From Pseudonocardia sp. CNS-004 (GTDB lineage Bacteria > Actinomycetota > Actinomycetes > Mycobacteriales > Pseudonocardiaceae), in assembly GCA_001942185.1 (NCBI GenBank), contig MKJV01000071.1, positions 62,001 through 126,000 of the forward strand: 64,000 bases of DNA, in the 5' to 3' direction. A model generated the notes under the pieces. The model saw nothing but the letters and a program-made list of their open reading frames with translations. It had not been told where the DNA came from and made no database searches. Below, in pieces: positions 1 through 9,998 of this stretch (the stretch's first letter is position 1; each line of letters opens with the position of its first letter). The translations under genes and the position numbers were made by a program.

Positions 1-587
1 TCGAGGGCTACGGGCTGGAGAACACCGGCGTGCAGCTCACCGAGCGCGGCGCGATCGCCGTCGACGACCACATGCGCACCAACGTGCCGCACGTCTACGC
101 GATCGGCGACGTCACGGCCAAGCTGATGCTCGCCCACGTCGGCGAGGCGCAGGGCGTGGTGGCGGCCGAGACGATCGCCGGTGCCGAGACCGTGCCGCTG
201 GACTACGTGATGATGCCGCGGGCCACCTTCTGCAGCCCGCAGGTCGCGAGCTTCGGCTACACCGAGGCGCAGGCCCGCGAGCTGGCCGCCGAGAAGGGCT
301 GGAAGGTCACCGTCGCGCAGTTCCCGTTCACCGCCAACGGCAAGGCGCAGGGCCTCGGCGAGCCGGGCGGGTTCGTCAAGCTGGTCGCCGACGAGACCTA
401 CGGCGAGCTGCTGGGCGGGCACCTCATCGGGGCCGAGGTCACGGAACTCCTTCCCGAGCTGACCCTGGCCCAGAAGTGGGACCTCACGGCCCACGAGCTC
501 GCCCGCAACGTGCACGCCCACCCGACCCTTTCCGAGGGTCTCCAGGAGGCGTTCCACGGCCTGACCGGCCACATGATCAACCTCTAG
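1..587 (+). CDS. lpd: Dihydrolipoyl dehydrogenase, C-terminal part (5' end outside window)
   Basis: This is the last ~195 residues of a flavoprotein disulfide reductase, read in the frame that begins at base 3. It has the FAD-binding turn YAIGD near the start, then a dimerisation domain that ends in HAHPTLSE, the His-Glu pair that acts as the active-site base in dihydrolipoyl dehydrogenases. The ending GLTGHMINL matches actinobacterial Lpd closely. The enzyme reoxidises dihydrolipoamide in the pyruvate and 2-oxoglutarate dehydrogenase complexes. The N-terminal CxxxxC redox motif lies outside the window, so a close paralogue cannot be fully excluded. Confidence 0.9.
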   Translation, partial: EGYGLENTGVQLTERGAIAVDDHMRTNVPHVYAIGDVTAKLMLAHVGEAQGVVAAETIAGAETVPLDYVMMPRATFCSPQVASFGYTEAQARELAAEKGWKVTVAQFPFTANGKAQGLGEPGGFVKLVADETYGELLGGHLIGAEVTELLPELTLAQKWDLTAHELARNVHAHPTLSEGLQEAFHGLTGHMINL

Positions 588-603
588 CCCGCTCGCCCGG
601 TGC

Positions 604-637
604 GGTCCTCGCACGCTCCGTGGAACGGGCGAGGACC
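604..637. terminator. Hairpin between convergent lpd and amidase genes
   Basis: A perfect 9-bp inverted repeat (GGTCCTCGC at 604-612, GCGAGGACC at 629-637) with a 16-nt loop lies in the 78-bp gap between two convergent stop codons. It has no clear T-run on either side. Position suggests a bidirectional terminator. Confidence 0.55.
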
Positions 638-665
638 ACAGCCGGCGCGCGGATCGGCGCCCGCG

Positions 666-2134
666 TCAGTAGCCCGGGGGTGGGGTGAAGCCGCCGAGCT
701 CGCGCTCTACCAGCTCGGCGAACCGGATCGTGGTGCGGTCGCCGTACATCGGGCCGATGGCCTGCACCCCGATCGGCAGCCCGTCGTCGGACAGCCCGAT
801 GGGGAGCGCGGTGGCCGGGAGACCGGGGAGGGTCGCCATGCCCGCGAACGCCAGCTGGTCGAGGTAGTCGTGGTCGGCGCGTCGATGCTGATCCGGCGCC
901 CGCCCATGGGGCTGTGGTCGTGCGGGAACGCCGTCGTCGGCATCACCGGGCACACCACCACGTCGAACTCGGTGAAGAGCTCGCCCCACTGCTGCCGCAG
1001 CACCGCCCGCCGCGTATCGGCCGCGATCCAGTCGCGATGGCTGAGCACGATGCCGCGAGTGCGCTCGGCGCCGAGGCTCGTGTCGGCGGGATCCAGCCGC
1101 GCGGCCGCCGCGAGGGAGGCCTCGAAGACCTCCCCCGGGAACCGCGCCCCGAGCGTCGACATCAGCAGGCGCGCGTACACCCGGGCGGCGTCGGCCTGGT
1201 CGGGCAGCAGCGGGCTCTGCCGCTCCACCCGCGCACCGGCCTTCGTCAACGCCTCGGTGAACCGGTCGATCGCGGCCCGCACGCTCGCCGCCACCGGGAC
1301 CAGCGGGTGGGCGTCGACCACGAGCACGCGGTGGTCCGCCAGCTCCCGGTTCCCCGTGGCCGGGAGCGCGAGCCGGTAGGCGGTCCCCTCGCCGAGCTCG
1401 TCGGGTCCGGCGAGGACGTCCAGCAGGAGTGCCAGGTCGGCCGCGGTGCGGGCCATCGGGCCGATCACCGCCAGGTCGCTCTCGGCGGGCAGCGTGGGCA
1501 GGCCCGGCGCCGTGTGCCCGCGCAGCGGCAGCAGCCCGAGGCTCGGCTTGTGGGCGTGGACGCCGCAGTAGTGCGCCGGGTTGCGCAGGGAGCCGCCGAT
1601 GTCCGAGCCGAGTGACAGCGCCCCGTACCCGGCCGCGAGCGCCGCGGCCGAGCCCCCGGACGAGCCGCCCGGGGACCGCTCCGGGTCCCACGGGTTGCGG
1701 GTCGTCCCGTAGATCGCGTTGTAGCTCTGGAAGTCGCCGAGGACGACCGGCACGTTCGTCTTGCCCAGCACGACCGCGCCTGCCGCCTTGACCCGATCCA
1801 CCGCGACCGCGTCGGCGTCCGGCACGAAGTCCGCGAACTCCGGGATGCCCCACGTGGTGGGCAGACCGGCCATGTGGAACGACTCCTTGACCGTCATCGG
1901 CACGCCGAGCAGGGGCCTGCTGTCGCCCGCCGCTCGGGCGGCATCGGCGGCCCGCGCGGAGTCGAGCGCCCGCTCGAAGTCGGGTACGCACACCGCGTTC
2001 AGCGTCGGGTCGTGCCGCTCGATCCGGGCGATCGCCTCCTCGGCGAGCTCCACGGCCGAGACCTCGCCCCCGGCCATCGCCTCGACGAGCTCTGTCGCGC
2101 TCCGGTAGGACCGCTCAACGTCCTGCACACCCAT
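666..2134 (-). CDS. Amidase signature family amidase (one frame break)
   Basis: About 489 residues after correcting one missing base near 877. It has the amidase-signature core: the lysine in PMTVKESF, the Gly/Ser loop SPGGSSGGSAAA, and the nucleophile segment GSDIGGSLRNPA, giving the Ser-cisSer-Lys triad. The C-terminus (LPIGLSDDGLPIGVQ) is typical of the family. These enzymes hydrolyse amide bonds; the substrate cannot be told. The start is ATG at 2134, overlapping the stop of the upstream NUDIX gene by 20 bp, so the two are probably co-translated. The continuous frame joining it to the NUDIX gene is an artefact of a lost base near 2193. Confidence 0.85.
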
Positions 2135-2734
2135 CTCCCGTCTCGATACCTGCCAGCCACCGATCGATCCCGATCCGCCCGTCCGGGGCGAACGGCGCGC
2201 CGGGTCGGCGAGCACGTCGCGCAGCTCCCGCACCGTGACCCAGCCGCCCCACACCACCTCCTCCGGCTGGTGGCGCACCGGCCCGTCCCAGCGCACCTCG
2301 TAGAGGAAGACGTGGTAGCGCAGCGTGCCGTCGTCGTAGGAGAAGCGGTCGATCCGCCTCAGCGGGACGTCGCGCACGCCCAGCTCCTCGTCGAGCTCGC
2401 GGGCCGCCGCGGCGTCGGGGGTCTCACCGGGCCCGAGCACGCCACCCGCCCAGCAGTCGTAGCACCCCGCGAAGATCAGCTTGTCGGGGGAACGGCGGTG
2501 CAGGTAGATGCGCTCACCGTCGCCGCTCTGCTTACCCGCCCCGCCGGCTCCGCCGGCTTCCGTCCCCCGAAGCACCAGCACGCCGGTGCTGGCGTGCCAG
2601 AGCCCGTCCTGGTAGACGACGCCTCGCGGGGCCACGCCGACGACCCCGCCATCCGCGTCGTAGACCGCCACCGGTTCATCGACATCCCGCACCCACTCAT
2701 CATGGCCTCCACGCGCGGCTACGCTCGCCACCAT
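2115..2734 (-). CDS. NUDIX hydrolase (one frame break)
   Basis: A protein of ~206 residues with a clear Nudix box (GX5EX7REUXEEXGU) from about residue 98: GGVLGPGETP followed by ARELDEELGV. NUDIX enzymes hydrolyse nucleoside diphosphates linked to other groups. The N-terminal ~60 residues (VDEPVAVYDADG) resemble the IPP-isomerase/YfcD-like subgroup. With one C restored near 2193 the C-terminus becomes PFAPDGRIGIDRWL and ends at a TGA at 2115, inside the start of the amidase gene. It is divergent from dop with a gap of about 40 bp. Confidence 0.8.
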
Positions 2735-2772
2735 GACAGACGTCGAGGCCGGCCGATGACGCCCGCCGGATC

Positions 2773-4271
2773 ATGGGCACCGAGGTCGAGTACGGCATCT
2801 CGGTGCCCGGCGACCCCACCGCCAACCCGGTGATCACCTCCACGCAGGTGGTGCTCGCCTACGCCGCGGCCGCGGACATCCCGCGTTCGAGGCGGGCCCG
2901 CTGGGACTACGAGGTGGAGTCGCCGCTGCGCGACGCGCGTGGCTTCGACCTGTCGGCGCCCACGATGCACAACCCCGCGGAGTCCGAGCTGGACGACCTG
3001 GGCGCCGCGAACGTGATACTCACCAACGCGCCCGCCTCTACGTCGACCACGCCCACCCGGAGTTCTCCACGCCGGAGGTCACCACCCCGCGCGACGCCGT
3101 GATCTGGGACAAGGCGGGGGAGCGGGTGATGGAGGAGGCCGCCGAGCGGGCCGCCACCGTGCCCGGCGCGCCGCGGATCCAGCTGTACAAGAACAACGTC
3201 GACGGCAAGGGCGCGAGCTACGGCTCGCACGAGAACTACCTGATGTCGCGGCAGACCACGTTCCCGTCGATCGTCGCGGGCCTCATCCCGTTCTTCGCCA
3301 CCCGCCAGGTCATCTGCGGGGCAGGCCGGGTCGGCCTCGGGGCCACCGGCGACGACGCCGGCTACCAGATCGCCCAGCGCAGCGACTACATCGAGGTCGA
3401 GGTCGGGCTGGAAACCACGCTCAAGCGCGGCATCATCAACACCCGCGACGAGCCGCACGCCGACGCCGACAAGTACCGCCGCCTGCACGTCATCATCGGC
3501 GACGCCAACATGAGCGAGTACTCCACTCTGCTCAAGCTCGGCACCACCGCGCTCGTGCTGGACATGATCGAGGCCGGGGTGCGGTTCGACGAGCTGCGCC
3601 TGGCGGAACCCGTGCGCTCCGTCCACCGGATCAGCCACGACCCCTCCCTGAAGACGCTGGTCGAGCTCACCGACGGCCGCAAGATGACGGCGCTCGACGT
3701 GCAGCGCGCGTACTTCGAGAAGGCCCAGAAGCACGTCGAGAACACCCTCGGCGCCGACGTCGAGGACGCCACGGCCGAGGTGCTCACGATCTGGGGCGAG
3801 GTGCTCGACGACCTCGCCCGCGATCCGATGAGCACGGCCGACCGCCTCGACTGGACCGCGAAGCTGCGCCTGCTGGAGGGCTACCGCGAGCGCGACGGCC
3901 TCAACTGGAACTCCGGGCGCCTCGCCCTCGTCGACCTGCAGTACACCGACGTGCGCCTGGCCAAGGGCCTGTACAACCGGCTCGTCACGCGCGGGTCCAT
4001 GAAGCGGCTCGTGACCGAGGACGACGTCGTCGAGGCGATGCACAGCCCGCCGGACGACACCCGCGCCTACTTCCGGGGCCGCTGCCTGGAGCGCTACCCG
4101 GCCGAGGTGGCCGCGGCCTCGTGGGACTCGGTCATCTTCGACCTCGGCCGCGAATCGCTCGTGCGGATCCCCACGCTCGAACCGCTGCGCGGCACCCGCC
4201 GGCACGTCGGAGAGCTCCTGGATCGATCCCGCACGGCCGAGGAGCTCGTCGAGGCGCTCACCCGCGGCTGA
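2773..4271 (+). CDS. dop: Dop, pup deamidase/depupylase (frame break near 3028)
   Basis: About 499 residues, the usual Dop length. Dop converts the C-terminal Gln of Pup to Glu and removes Pup from substrates. The N-terminus [10 protein letters not shown] carries the Mg/ATP glutamate, and a glutamine-synthetase-like core follows ([29 protein letters not shown]). One base is missing near 3028 in what should encode [12 protein letters not shown], the loop with the catalytic Asp, so the gene reads in two frames. An ATG at 2756 would give the family start M-x-RRIMGTE if another base is missing, so 2773 is the conservative start. It heads dop-pup-prcB-prcA. Confidence 0.93.
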
Positions 4272-4413
4272 CCACCCACACACCCGGCGCGCCCACCGGC
4301 CCGACCGCGAACCCGGGCGTGTCGCGGATCTGCTAGGTAGTGTTCGACTACACCGATCCGGCACGCCACATGCACCACGGCGGAGGCGGCCGGGAGGCGC
4401 GAGGAGGAACACG

Positions 4414-4611
4414 ATGTCGCAGGAGCAGACCAAGCGCCAGGGCGGTGGCGGGGGCGACGAAGAAGACGGTGCCGACGCCGCTGCGGCAGGCCAGGAGCGG
4501 CGTGAGAAGCTCGGCGAGGACGTCGACACCATCCTCGACGAGATCGACGACGTGCTCGAGGAGAACGCCGAGGACTTCGTCCGGGCCTACGTGCAGAAGG
4601 GTGGCCAGTAG
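4414..4611 (+). CDS. pup: Prokaryotic ubiquitin-like protein Pup
   Basis: A small acidic protein of 65 residues that ends in GGQ. Pup is ligated to substrate lysines by PafA to target them to the mycobacterial-type proteasome. The C-terminal Gln means it must first be deamidated by Dop, encoded just upstream. The N-terminus is Gln/Gly-rich and disordered. The central EKLGEDVDTILDEIDDVLEE segment is the coiled-coil that binds the Mpa/ARC ATPase. A strong Shine-Dalgarno (GAGGAGGAA) precedes the ATG. Confidence 0.97.
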   Translation: MSQEQTKRQGGGGGDEEDGADAAAAGQERREKLGEDVDTILDEIDDVLEENAEDFVRAYVQKGGQ

Positions 4612-4690
4612 CCACCCCGCAGCACCCCGGCCGCAGCACCCCGGCACACACCGTCACCGCACCCGCACGGAGAGAGGCTTACACCTGACC

Positions 4691-5556
4691 ATGACGTTCC
4701 CCGAGCGTCCTCCCCTCGGCGTGCCCACCGGGCTGGGCGCGTACCTCGCGCCCGGCGTCACGTCGTTCACCGACTTCGTCGCCGCCACCGCTCCGCACCT
4801 GCTTCCCGGCCGGGTGCCGCAGGGTGCCGTGCCGTCGGCGGGCGCGATGGGCGCGCTGGACGTCGCACACGGCACCACGATCGTCGCGCTCACGTTCTCC
4901 GAGGCGTGGTGATCGCGGGCGACCGGCGGGCCACCCAGGGCAACGTCATCGCCCAGCGCGACATCGAGAAGGTGTTCCTCACCGACACCTACTCGGCGGT
5001 CGGCTTCGCCGGCACGGCGGCCAACGGCCTGCAGCTGGTGCGGCTGTTCAGCGTCGACCTGGAGCACTACGAGAAGACCGAGGGCGTCTCGCTCTCGCTC
5101 GACGGCAAGGCCAACAAGCTGGCCGGCATGGTGCAGGCCAACCTGGCGGCGGCGATGCAGGGGTTCGTCGTGGTGCCGATCCTCGTCGGCTACGACGTCG
5201 ACGCCGAGCCCGCGCAGGCGGGCCGGATCATCACCTACGACGCCGCGGGCGGCCGCTACGACGAGCTGCTGGGCTACCACGCGATCGGATCGGGCTCGGT
5301 GTACGCGAAGTCGGCGCTGAAGAAGCGCTACGACCCCGCCGCCGACCTGCAGGGCGCCGTGCGTGCCGCCGTCGAGGCCCTGTACGACGCGGCCGACGAC
5401 GACACCGCCACCGGCGGGCCCGACCTCACCCGCCGGATCTTCCCCGTGGTCGCGAGCATCACCGGCCCGGACGGCGCGGTGCGCCGCCCCGAGGAGGAGA
5501 TCGAGGCGATCGCGCGCGAGGTCGTCGCGGCCCGCACCGAGAACCCTGGCGGGTGA
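4691..5556 (+). CDS. prcB: Proteasome subunit beta (frame break near 4902)
   Basis: About 288 residues. A propeptide of ~61 residues ends DVAHG before the catalytic Thr62 (TTIVAL), which becomes the N-terminal nucleophile after autoprocessing. The rest matches the family ([30 protein letters not shown]). One G is missing near 4902, where TFSGGVVIAGD is expected, so the gene reads in two frames. The ATG at 4691 has a GGAGAGAGG ribosome site about 12 nt upstream. PrcB forms the inner rings of the 20S core with PrcA. Confidence 0.94.
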
Positions 5557-5605
5557 TCGTCGCCGTGACCAGCTGCTCCCCCTCGACGCACCAGGAGTTC
5601 CTCCC

Positions 5606-6400
5606 GTGACGATGCCGTTCTACTCGTCGGTCGACCAGCTCCTGCGCGACCGCTCCGAGCTGGCGCGCAAAGGCATCGCCCGCGGCCGCAGCGTCGTCGT
5701 GCTCACCTACACCGGCGGTGTGCTGTTCGTCGCCGAGAACCGTTCCACCGCGCTGCACAAGGTCTCGGAGATCTACGACCGCATCGGGTTCGCCGCGGTG
5801 GGCCGCTACAACGAGTTCGACAACCTGCGCACCGCCGGCATCCGCCACGCCGACCTGCGCGGCTACACCTACGACCGCCGGGACGTCACCGGGCGCGGGC
5901 TCGCCAACGGCTACGCCCAGCTGCTGGGCACGTCGTTCGTGGAGCAGCAGAAGCCCTACGAGGTGGAGCTGTGCCTGGCCGAGGTCGGCACCGACGCCGG
6001 TTCCGACCAGCTCTACCGGATCACCTACGACGGCTCCATCACCGACGAGCCTCAGTTCGTCGTGATGGGCGGCACCACCGAGCCGATCAGCGCCAAGCTC
6101 AAGGAGACCTACCGCAGCGGGCTGGAGCTGGGTGAGGCCATCGCGATCGCCGTGGAGGCGCTCCAGGCGGGCTCGGCCACCAACGGCGGCGCCTCCGAGG
6201 TGCTGAGCGTCGGTGCGCTGGAGGTCGCGGTGCTCGACCGCACGCGCCCGCGGCGGACCTTCCGCCGCATCACCGGCACCGTGCTGCGCGACCTGCTCCC
6301 GGAGGCCAACCGGGCGGCGAGCGGCGGCCCCCGTGCCGATGTCGGCGGCGACGACGCCCCGGCGGGCAGCGGAGCGGTGAACGGCGAGTCGTCCTCTTGA
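5606..6400 (+). CDS. prcA: Proteasome subunit alpha
   Basis: An intact frame of 264 residues. PrcA makes the outer rings of the 20S proteasome, gates substrate entry and docks the Mpa/ARC ATPase. Conserved blocks include [45 protein letters not shown] and VMGGTTEPI. The acidic Ser/Gly-rich tail is usual. The start is GTG 5606 with AGGAG upstream; the in-frame ATG 5612 is an alternative. The gene follows prcB by about 50 bp and is one of the few frames here without a break. Confidence 0.95.
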   Translation: MTMPFYSSVDQLLRDRSELARKGIARGRSVVVLTYTGGVLFVAENRSTALHKVSEIYDRIGFAAVGRYNEFDNLRTAGIRHADLRGYTYDRRDVTGRGLANGYAQLLGTSFVEQQKPYEVELCLAEVGTDAGSDQLYRITYDGSITDEPQFVVMGGTTEPISAKLKETYRSGLELGEAIAIAVEALQAGSATNGGASEVLSVGALEVAVLDRTRPRRTFRRITGTVLRDLLPEANRAASGGPRADVGGDDAPAGSGAVNGESSS

Positions 6401-6418
6401 CCTGAACCGGGCTTCAGG
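6401..6418 (+). terminator. Short hairpin directly after prcA
   Basis: CCTGAA at 6401-6406 and TTCAGG at 6413-6418 form a 6-bp stem with a 6-nt loop, starting on the base after the prcA stop. There is no strong T-run, so it may attenuate rather than fully terminate. Confidence 0.4.
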
Positions 6419-6434
6419 TTCCATCCTGGTGGGC

Positions 6435-6808
6435 ATGGCCGTCGAACTGAACCACACCATCGTCTACGCCCACGACAAGCACGCCGAGGCCCGGTTCGTC
6501 AGCGAGGTGCTCGGGCTGCCCGCGCCGGGATCGTTCGGCCCGTTCGCCGTGCTGGAGCTGGCCAACGGCGTCAGCCTCGACTTCCTCGACACCGAGGGTG
6601 ACGTGGTGCCGCAGCACTACGCCTTCCTGATCAGCGAAGCCGAGTTCGACGCGTCGCGCGACGGCTGGGTGAGCGGGGTCTGCCGACCTGGGCCGACCCG
6701 GGCCGCCGCACGCCCGGCATCAACACCAACGACGGCGGGCGCGGGCTCTACTTCGACTCGCCGCAGGGCCACAACCTGGAGGTGCTCACGGTTCCGTACG
6801 GGGGCTGA
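6435..6808 (+). CDS. VOC/glyoxalase-fold protein (one frame break)
   Basis: About 124 residues, a single vicinal-oxygen-chelate domain of two beta-alpha-beta-beta-beta modules. It has NHTIVYAHDKHAEARFVSEVLGL at its N-terminus (over 20 residues in the protein; key first ligand His in NHTIV) and ends YFDSPQGHNLEVLT, the usual second-module ending with its metal-ligand Glu. One base is missing near 6670, splitting the frame. The ATG at 6435 is used; GTG 6429 is an in-frame alternative. The function could be dioxygenase, isomerase or antibiotic binding and cannot be told from sequence. Confidence 0.7.
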
Positions 6809-8254
6809 CCGCACGCCGCTGCCGCACCAACGCGCGGACCCGCACGGCCACCACCAGGATCCCGCAGCGCCGCCACCTCCGCCGCGACGAGCGCCGTGGG
6901 CCAGACCTGCGCCAGATCCCGGAACGTGGCGCCGCCGACGACCGGCGCGGCCAGATCCGGCAGGACGGCCAGCAGGAGCAGCGGCACCGCGTACGGGACG
7001 AACCGCCACGCGGGCCACCCCGCCGCGGCGGCGGCCCGGCGGCGCGCCCACCCGCGGGCCCTGAGCACGGCAACGGCGGCGACGAGCAGCGCCCCCACCG
7101 CGGCGGCGACGAGCACCAGCTCGGCGAGGAACGCCAGTGGCAGGCCCGGCCCGGCGGGCGGGGCACCGCGGGTGAGCACCACCAGGTCGGCCGCGAGGTC
7201 GTCCACGTCGCTCGGCCCGTCACCGTCGATGCCGCTCCCGCCGGCGCCGTCGAGCGGCTCCCGGCTGTTCGCGAGCACCGCGACGCCGTATCGGGTCCCG
7301 GGCAGGAGCACGAGCGTGACCGATGACGTGGCCGTCCGCCCGCGCATCCACAGCTCCGGCGGTCCGGCGGCCCCCCGCGCGGTCGACCCAGCCGAGCTGC
7401 TGCACCTCCCGCAGCCCCTCGCCCGCCATCACCGTGCGCAGGCCGTAGCCGGCGTTGAACGCGAGCCAGGTGGCGACGTCCTCGGCCGGTGCGACGACTC
7501 CGCCCGCCCCGGCGACGAACCGGTCGGGCTCCTGCTGCGACCTGCTGAGCCCGAGGAACCGGTCGTGCCCGTCGGTCAGGCCGGGCACGGGGTCGCGGGA
7601 CCCGATGACGGCCCTGGTGGCGTGCATGCCGGTCTGGTAGAAGATCCGATCCCAGAGGAACTTCTCGAACGGCTGCCGCGTGCGCACCTCCAGCAGCCGG
7701 GCGGCCACCCAGTAGCCGGCTTCGCTGTGCACCCGGCGCTCCCCCGGGGCCGACGCGAGCGTGACGTCGTGCAGCCCCGCCACGGCCTCCTGCAGGCCCG
7801 CGCGCCTCGCGGCGCCGGAGGTGGCAGGCAGGCCGGAGGTGTGGTCGAGCAGCTGGCGCACCGTGATCTGCGCCGAACGCGGGTCGGCCGTGGTGAACTC
7901 CGGAAGGTGCTCGACGACCGGATCGTCCATCCGGACGAAACCCGGCCCGGCCAGCTGCGCCAGCGCCATCGCGGTGAACGACTCCGACACCCCGCCGAGC
8001 CGCATCGGCGTCGTCCCGGTGACCGGCTCGCCGCCCGCGCCGTGCCCGTACCCGGCGACGTGCACCACCCTCCCGTCGTGCACGACCGCGACCGCGACGC
8101 CCGGCAGCCGGGTGGCCCCGACGTACTCCTGCGCGGCCGCGGCGATCGCCGCGGGCGTCGGCTCACCGGGCTCGGCGGCAGCCGCCGGGGTGGCCTGCCC
8201 GGCCAGGATTCCCGCGATCGCCACCGTTGCCGCGACAGCACGCACGGTCGTCAT
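6786..8254 (-). CDS. Beta-lactamase-fold (PBP4*/class C-like) membrane protein, catalytic residues absent (two frame breaks)
   Basis: About 488 residues. A signal peptide (MTTVRAVAATVAIAGILAG, Ala-rich cleavage region) precedes a serine beta-lactamase-like domain (LPGVAVAVVHDGRVV; QITVRQLLDHTSGLP). The C-terminal third holds several hydrophobic helices. The expected SxxK motif reads GGVSESFT, so nucleophilic Ser and Lys are Gly and Glu. The YxN position reads HSE. It is therefore probably a non-catalytic pseudoenzyme. Frame breaks lie in a G-run near 7366 and near 6860. It overlaps the convergent VOC gene by about 22 bp. Confidence 0.7.
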
Positions 8255-8339
8255 CCCCCTGTCGCCGGGCCGTGCGGCCGCCCCGCCGCCGGTCGTGGCG
8301 CCATCCTGCCGTGCCGGCTCGTCTCGGCCCGCGTCGGGA

Positions 8340-9938
8340 TCAGCCGAGGAAGGGTCGGTCCCGCCCGCTCCAATTGGCCTCGTGGCGGCGGTAGACCGGC
8401 ACCCGCTGCTCGGCCACCCGGAACGTGAAACGCCCGGCCTTCTCGACGACCTCGCCGTCGGTGGCGAGCATGCCGGGCACCGCCAGCTCGATGTCGAGCT
8501 CGCCGACCTCGCGCTGGTGGTAGACGCGGCTGTGCCCGAGCGCGCCCAGCACCAGCGCGACCACCGCCCGCAACCGGGAGAAGCGGATGTCGGCCCGCAG
8601 CCACCGCACGTCGAGCAGGCCGGAGTCCAGCGAGGGGCGCCAGGCAGGCACCATGCCGCGCGGGTGGTAGGGCCCGTTGCCGATGAACAGCAGCCAGACC
8701 GAGAGCCAGCGGCCGTCGACCTTGATCCGCACCGGCTCGGCCCGGCGCAGCACCACCACCAGTGCCGCGGCGAACGCCGGCCACTTCCCCCAGCGGCCCT
8801 GCCACCGCTCCCGCAGCCGGACCAGGTCCGGGTAGGAGCCGAGGCTCGCGGTGTTCAGGAAGTAGCGCTGCCGCACCACGTCCCCGCTCTCCGGGTCGCC
8901 ACCGCGCCCGGGATGCACGTCGACCACCCCGAGGTCGACGGCCACGGCCTCGCCCGCCCCGGTGGCGTCCACCGCCTCCTGCATGTCGTACACGCCGACG
9001 TCCCGGGCGAAGTGGTTGAGCGTGCCGGTGGGCACCACCACCAGCGGCAGGCCCCACCTGCCCGCCACCGTCGCGGCTGCGGCCACCGACCCGTCGCCGC
9101 CCGCGACCCCGATCGCCCGCACCCACCCGTCCCGCTCCGCGACGGCGGCCTCGAGCTGGTCGTCGATGTCGTCCTCGACGCCGGCCCGCAGCACCACGGC
9201 CGCCGAGAGCGCCTTCTCCAGGTCGGCGGCCGGGTCGTAGTTCGGGTCCCCCGAACGCTGGTTCGACACGAGCACGAGGCCCTTGCCGTCGGGCAGCTCG
9301 GGCACGGCGTCCAGCGGCCTGGCCAGCGCCTCGTCGGTGCGCCGCATCGGCCACCAGCGGTGCGTGGCGAGCGCGATCCCGCTGCCGAGCGCCGCGCCCG
9401 CCACCACGTCGGACGCCCAGTGGACACCGACGTGCACCCGCGAGTACGCCACCGACGCCGCCAGCGGGCCGACGGCGAGGCCCAGCTTCGGGCTCTCCAT
9501 CGCCACCGCCGTCATGAACGCCGCCGCGGACGCGGCGTGCCCGGACGGGAACGACGAGGACGTCGGCGGGTTCCGGATCGTCTGGTAGGCGGGTAGCTCG
9601 GCCGCGGCAGGCCGCCTGCGCGGCAGCAGCGGCTTGAGCACGCCGTTCGCGGTGGCGCTCGCCGCCGCGATGGCCAGCACCCCGCGGGCGGCGGCCTTGC
9701 GGCCCGCGCCACGGCGTGCCGCGAGGACCGCGCCGACGGCGAACCACAGCAGGCTGTGGTTCGCGGCGGTCGAGGCCACCTTCATCGCGGTGTCGAACGG
9801 GCTCGGCGGCATCGCCGAGATCCTTCGTGACACCGCGCGGTCGGTGTCGACAGTCCGGTCGGTGGCACGCCGGATCCACGAGAGCACGGCGCCGACCCTA
9901 CGCACACGGCTCAACCGGGAGCTCCGGAGGAAGGACAC
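8340..9938 (-). CDS. Bifunctional PAP2 phosphatase / diacylglycerol kinase fusion
   Basis: An intact frame of 532 residues with two domains. Residues ~45-205 are a membrane PAP2 phosphatase: KPLLPRRRP, SSFPSGHAA and SRVHVGVHWASD are the three active-site motifs. Residues ~220-532 are a soluble lipid kinase of the diacylglycerol-kinase type, with GVAGGDGS and VVPTGTLNHFARD as nucleotide-binding motifs. The pairing suggests lipid phosphate turnover at the membrane, and such fusions are known in actinobacteria. The start at 9938 is the longest option; a start nearer 9895 is equally possible. It is divergent from pafA with only 60 bp between. Confidence 0.88.
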   Translation of the reverse strand: MSFLRSSRLSRVRRVGAVLSWIRRATDRTVDTDRAVSRRISAMPPSPFDTAMKVASTAANHSLLWFAVGAVLAARRGAGRKAAARGVLAIAAASATANGVLKPLLPRRRPAAAELPAYQTIRNPPTSSSFPSGHAASAAAFMTAVAMESPKLGLAVGPLAASVAYSRVHVGVHWASDVVAGAALGSGIALATHRWWPMRRTDEALARPLDAVPELPDGKGLVLVSNQRSGDPNYDPAADLEKALSAAVVLRAGVEDDIDDQLEAAVAERDGWVRAIGVAGGDGSVAAAATVAGRWGLPLVVVPTGTLNHFARDVGVYDMQEAVDATGAGEAVAVDLGVVDVHPGRGGDPESGDVVRQRYFLNTASLGSYPDLVRLRERWQGRWGKWPAFAAALVVVLRRAEPVRIKVDGRWLSVWLLFIGNGPYHPRGMVPAWRPSLDSGLLDVRWLRADIRFSRLRAVVALVLGALGHSRVYHQREVGELDIELAVPGMLATDGEVVEKAGRFTFRVAEQRVPVYRRHEANWSGRDRPFLG

Positions 9939-9986
9939 GACACGGTCAGTCGGTCACAGGCGTAACACGTGCGGGCTCTCTCCGCT

Positions 9987-9992
9987 TACGCT
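9987..9992 (+). promoter_or_regulatory. Leaderless -10 box of pafA
   Basis: TACGCT ends 6 nt before the pafA ATG at 9999. The spacing means transcription would start at or next to the start codon, giving a leaderless mRNA; no Shine-Dalgarno is visible. Confidence 0.5.
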
Positions 9993-9998
9993 TGCTGG

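Noticed and set aside
707..2734. A single open frame that looks like a NUDIX-amidase fusion
   Set aside because: Restoring one C near 2193 gives a normal NUDIX C-terminus and stop at 2115, overlapping a proper amidase start.
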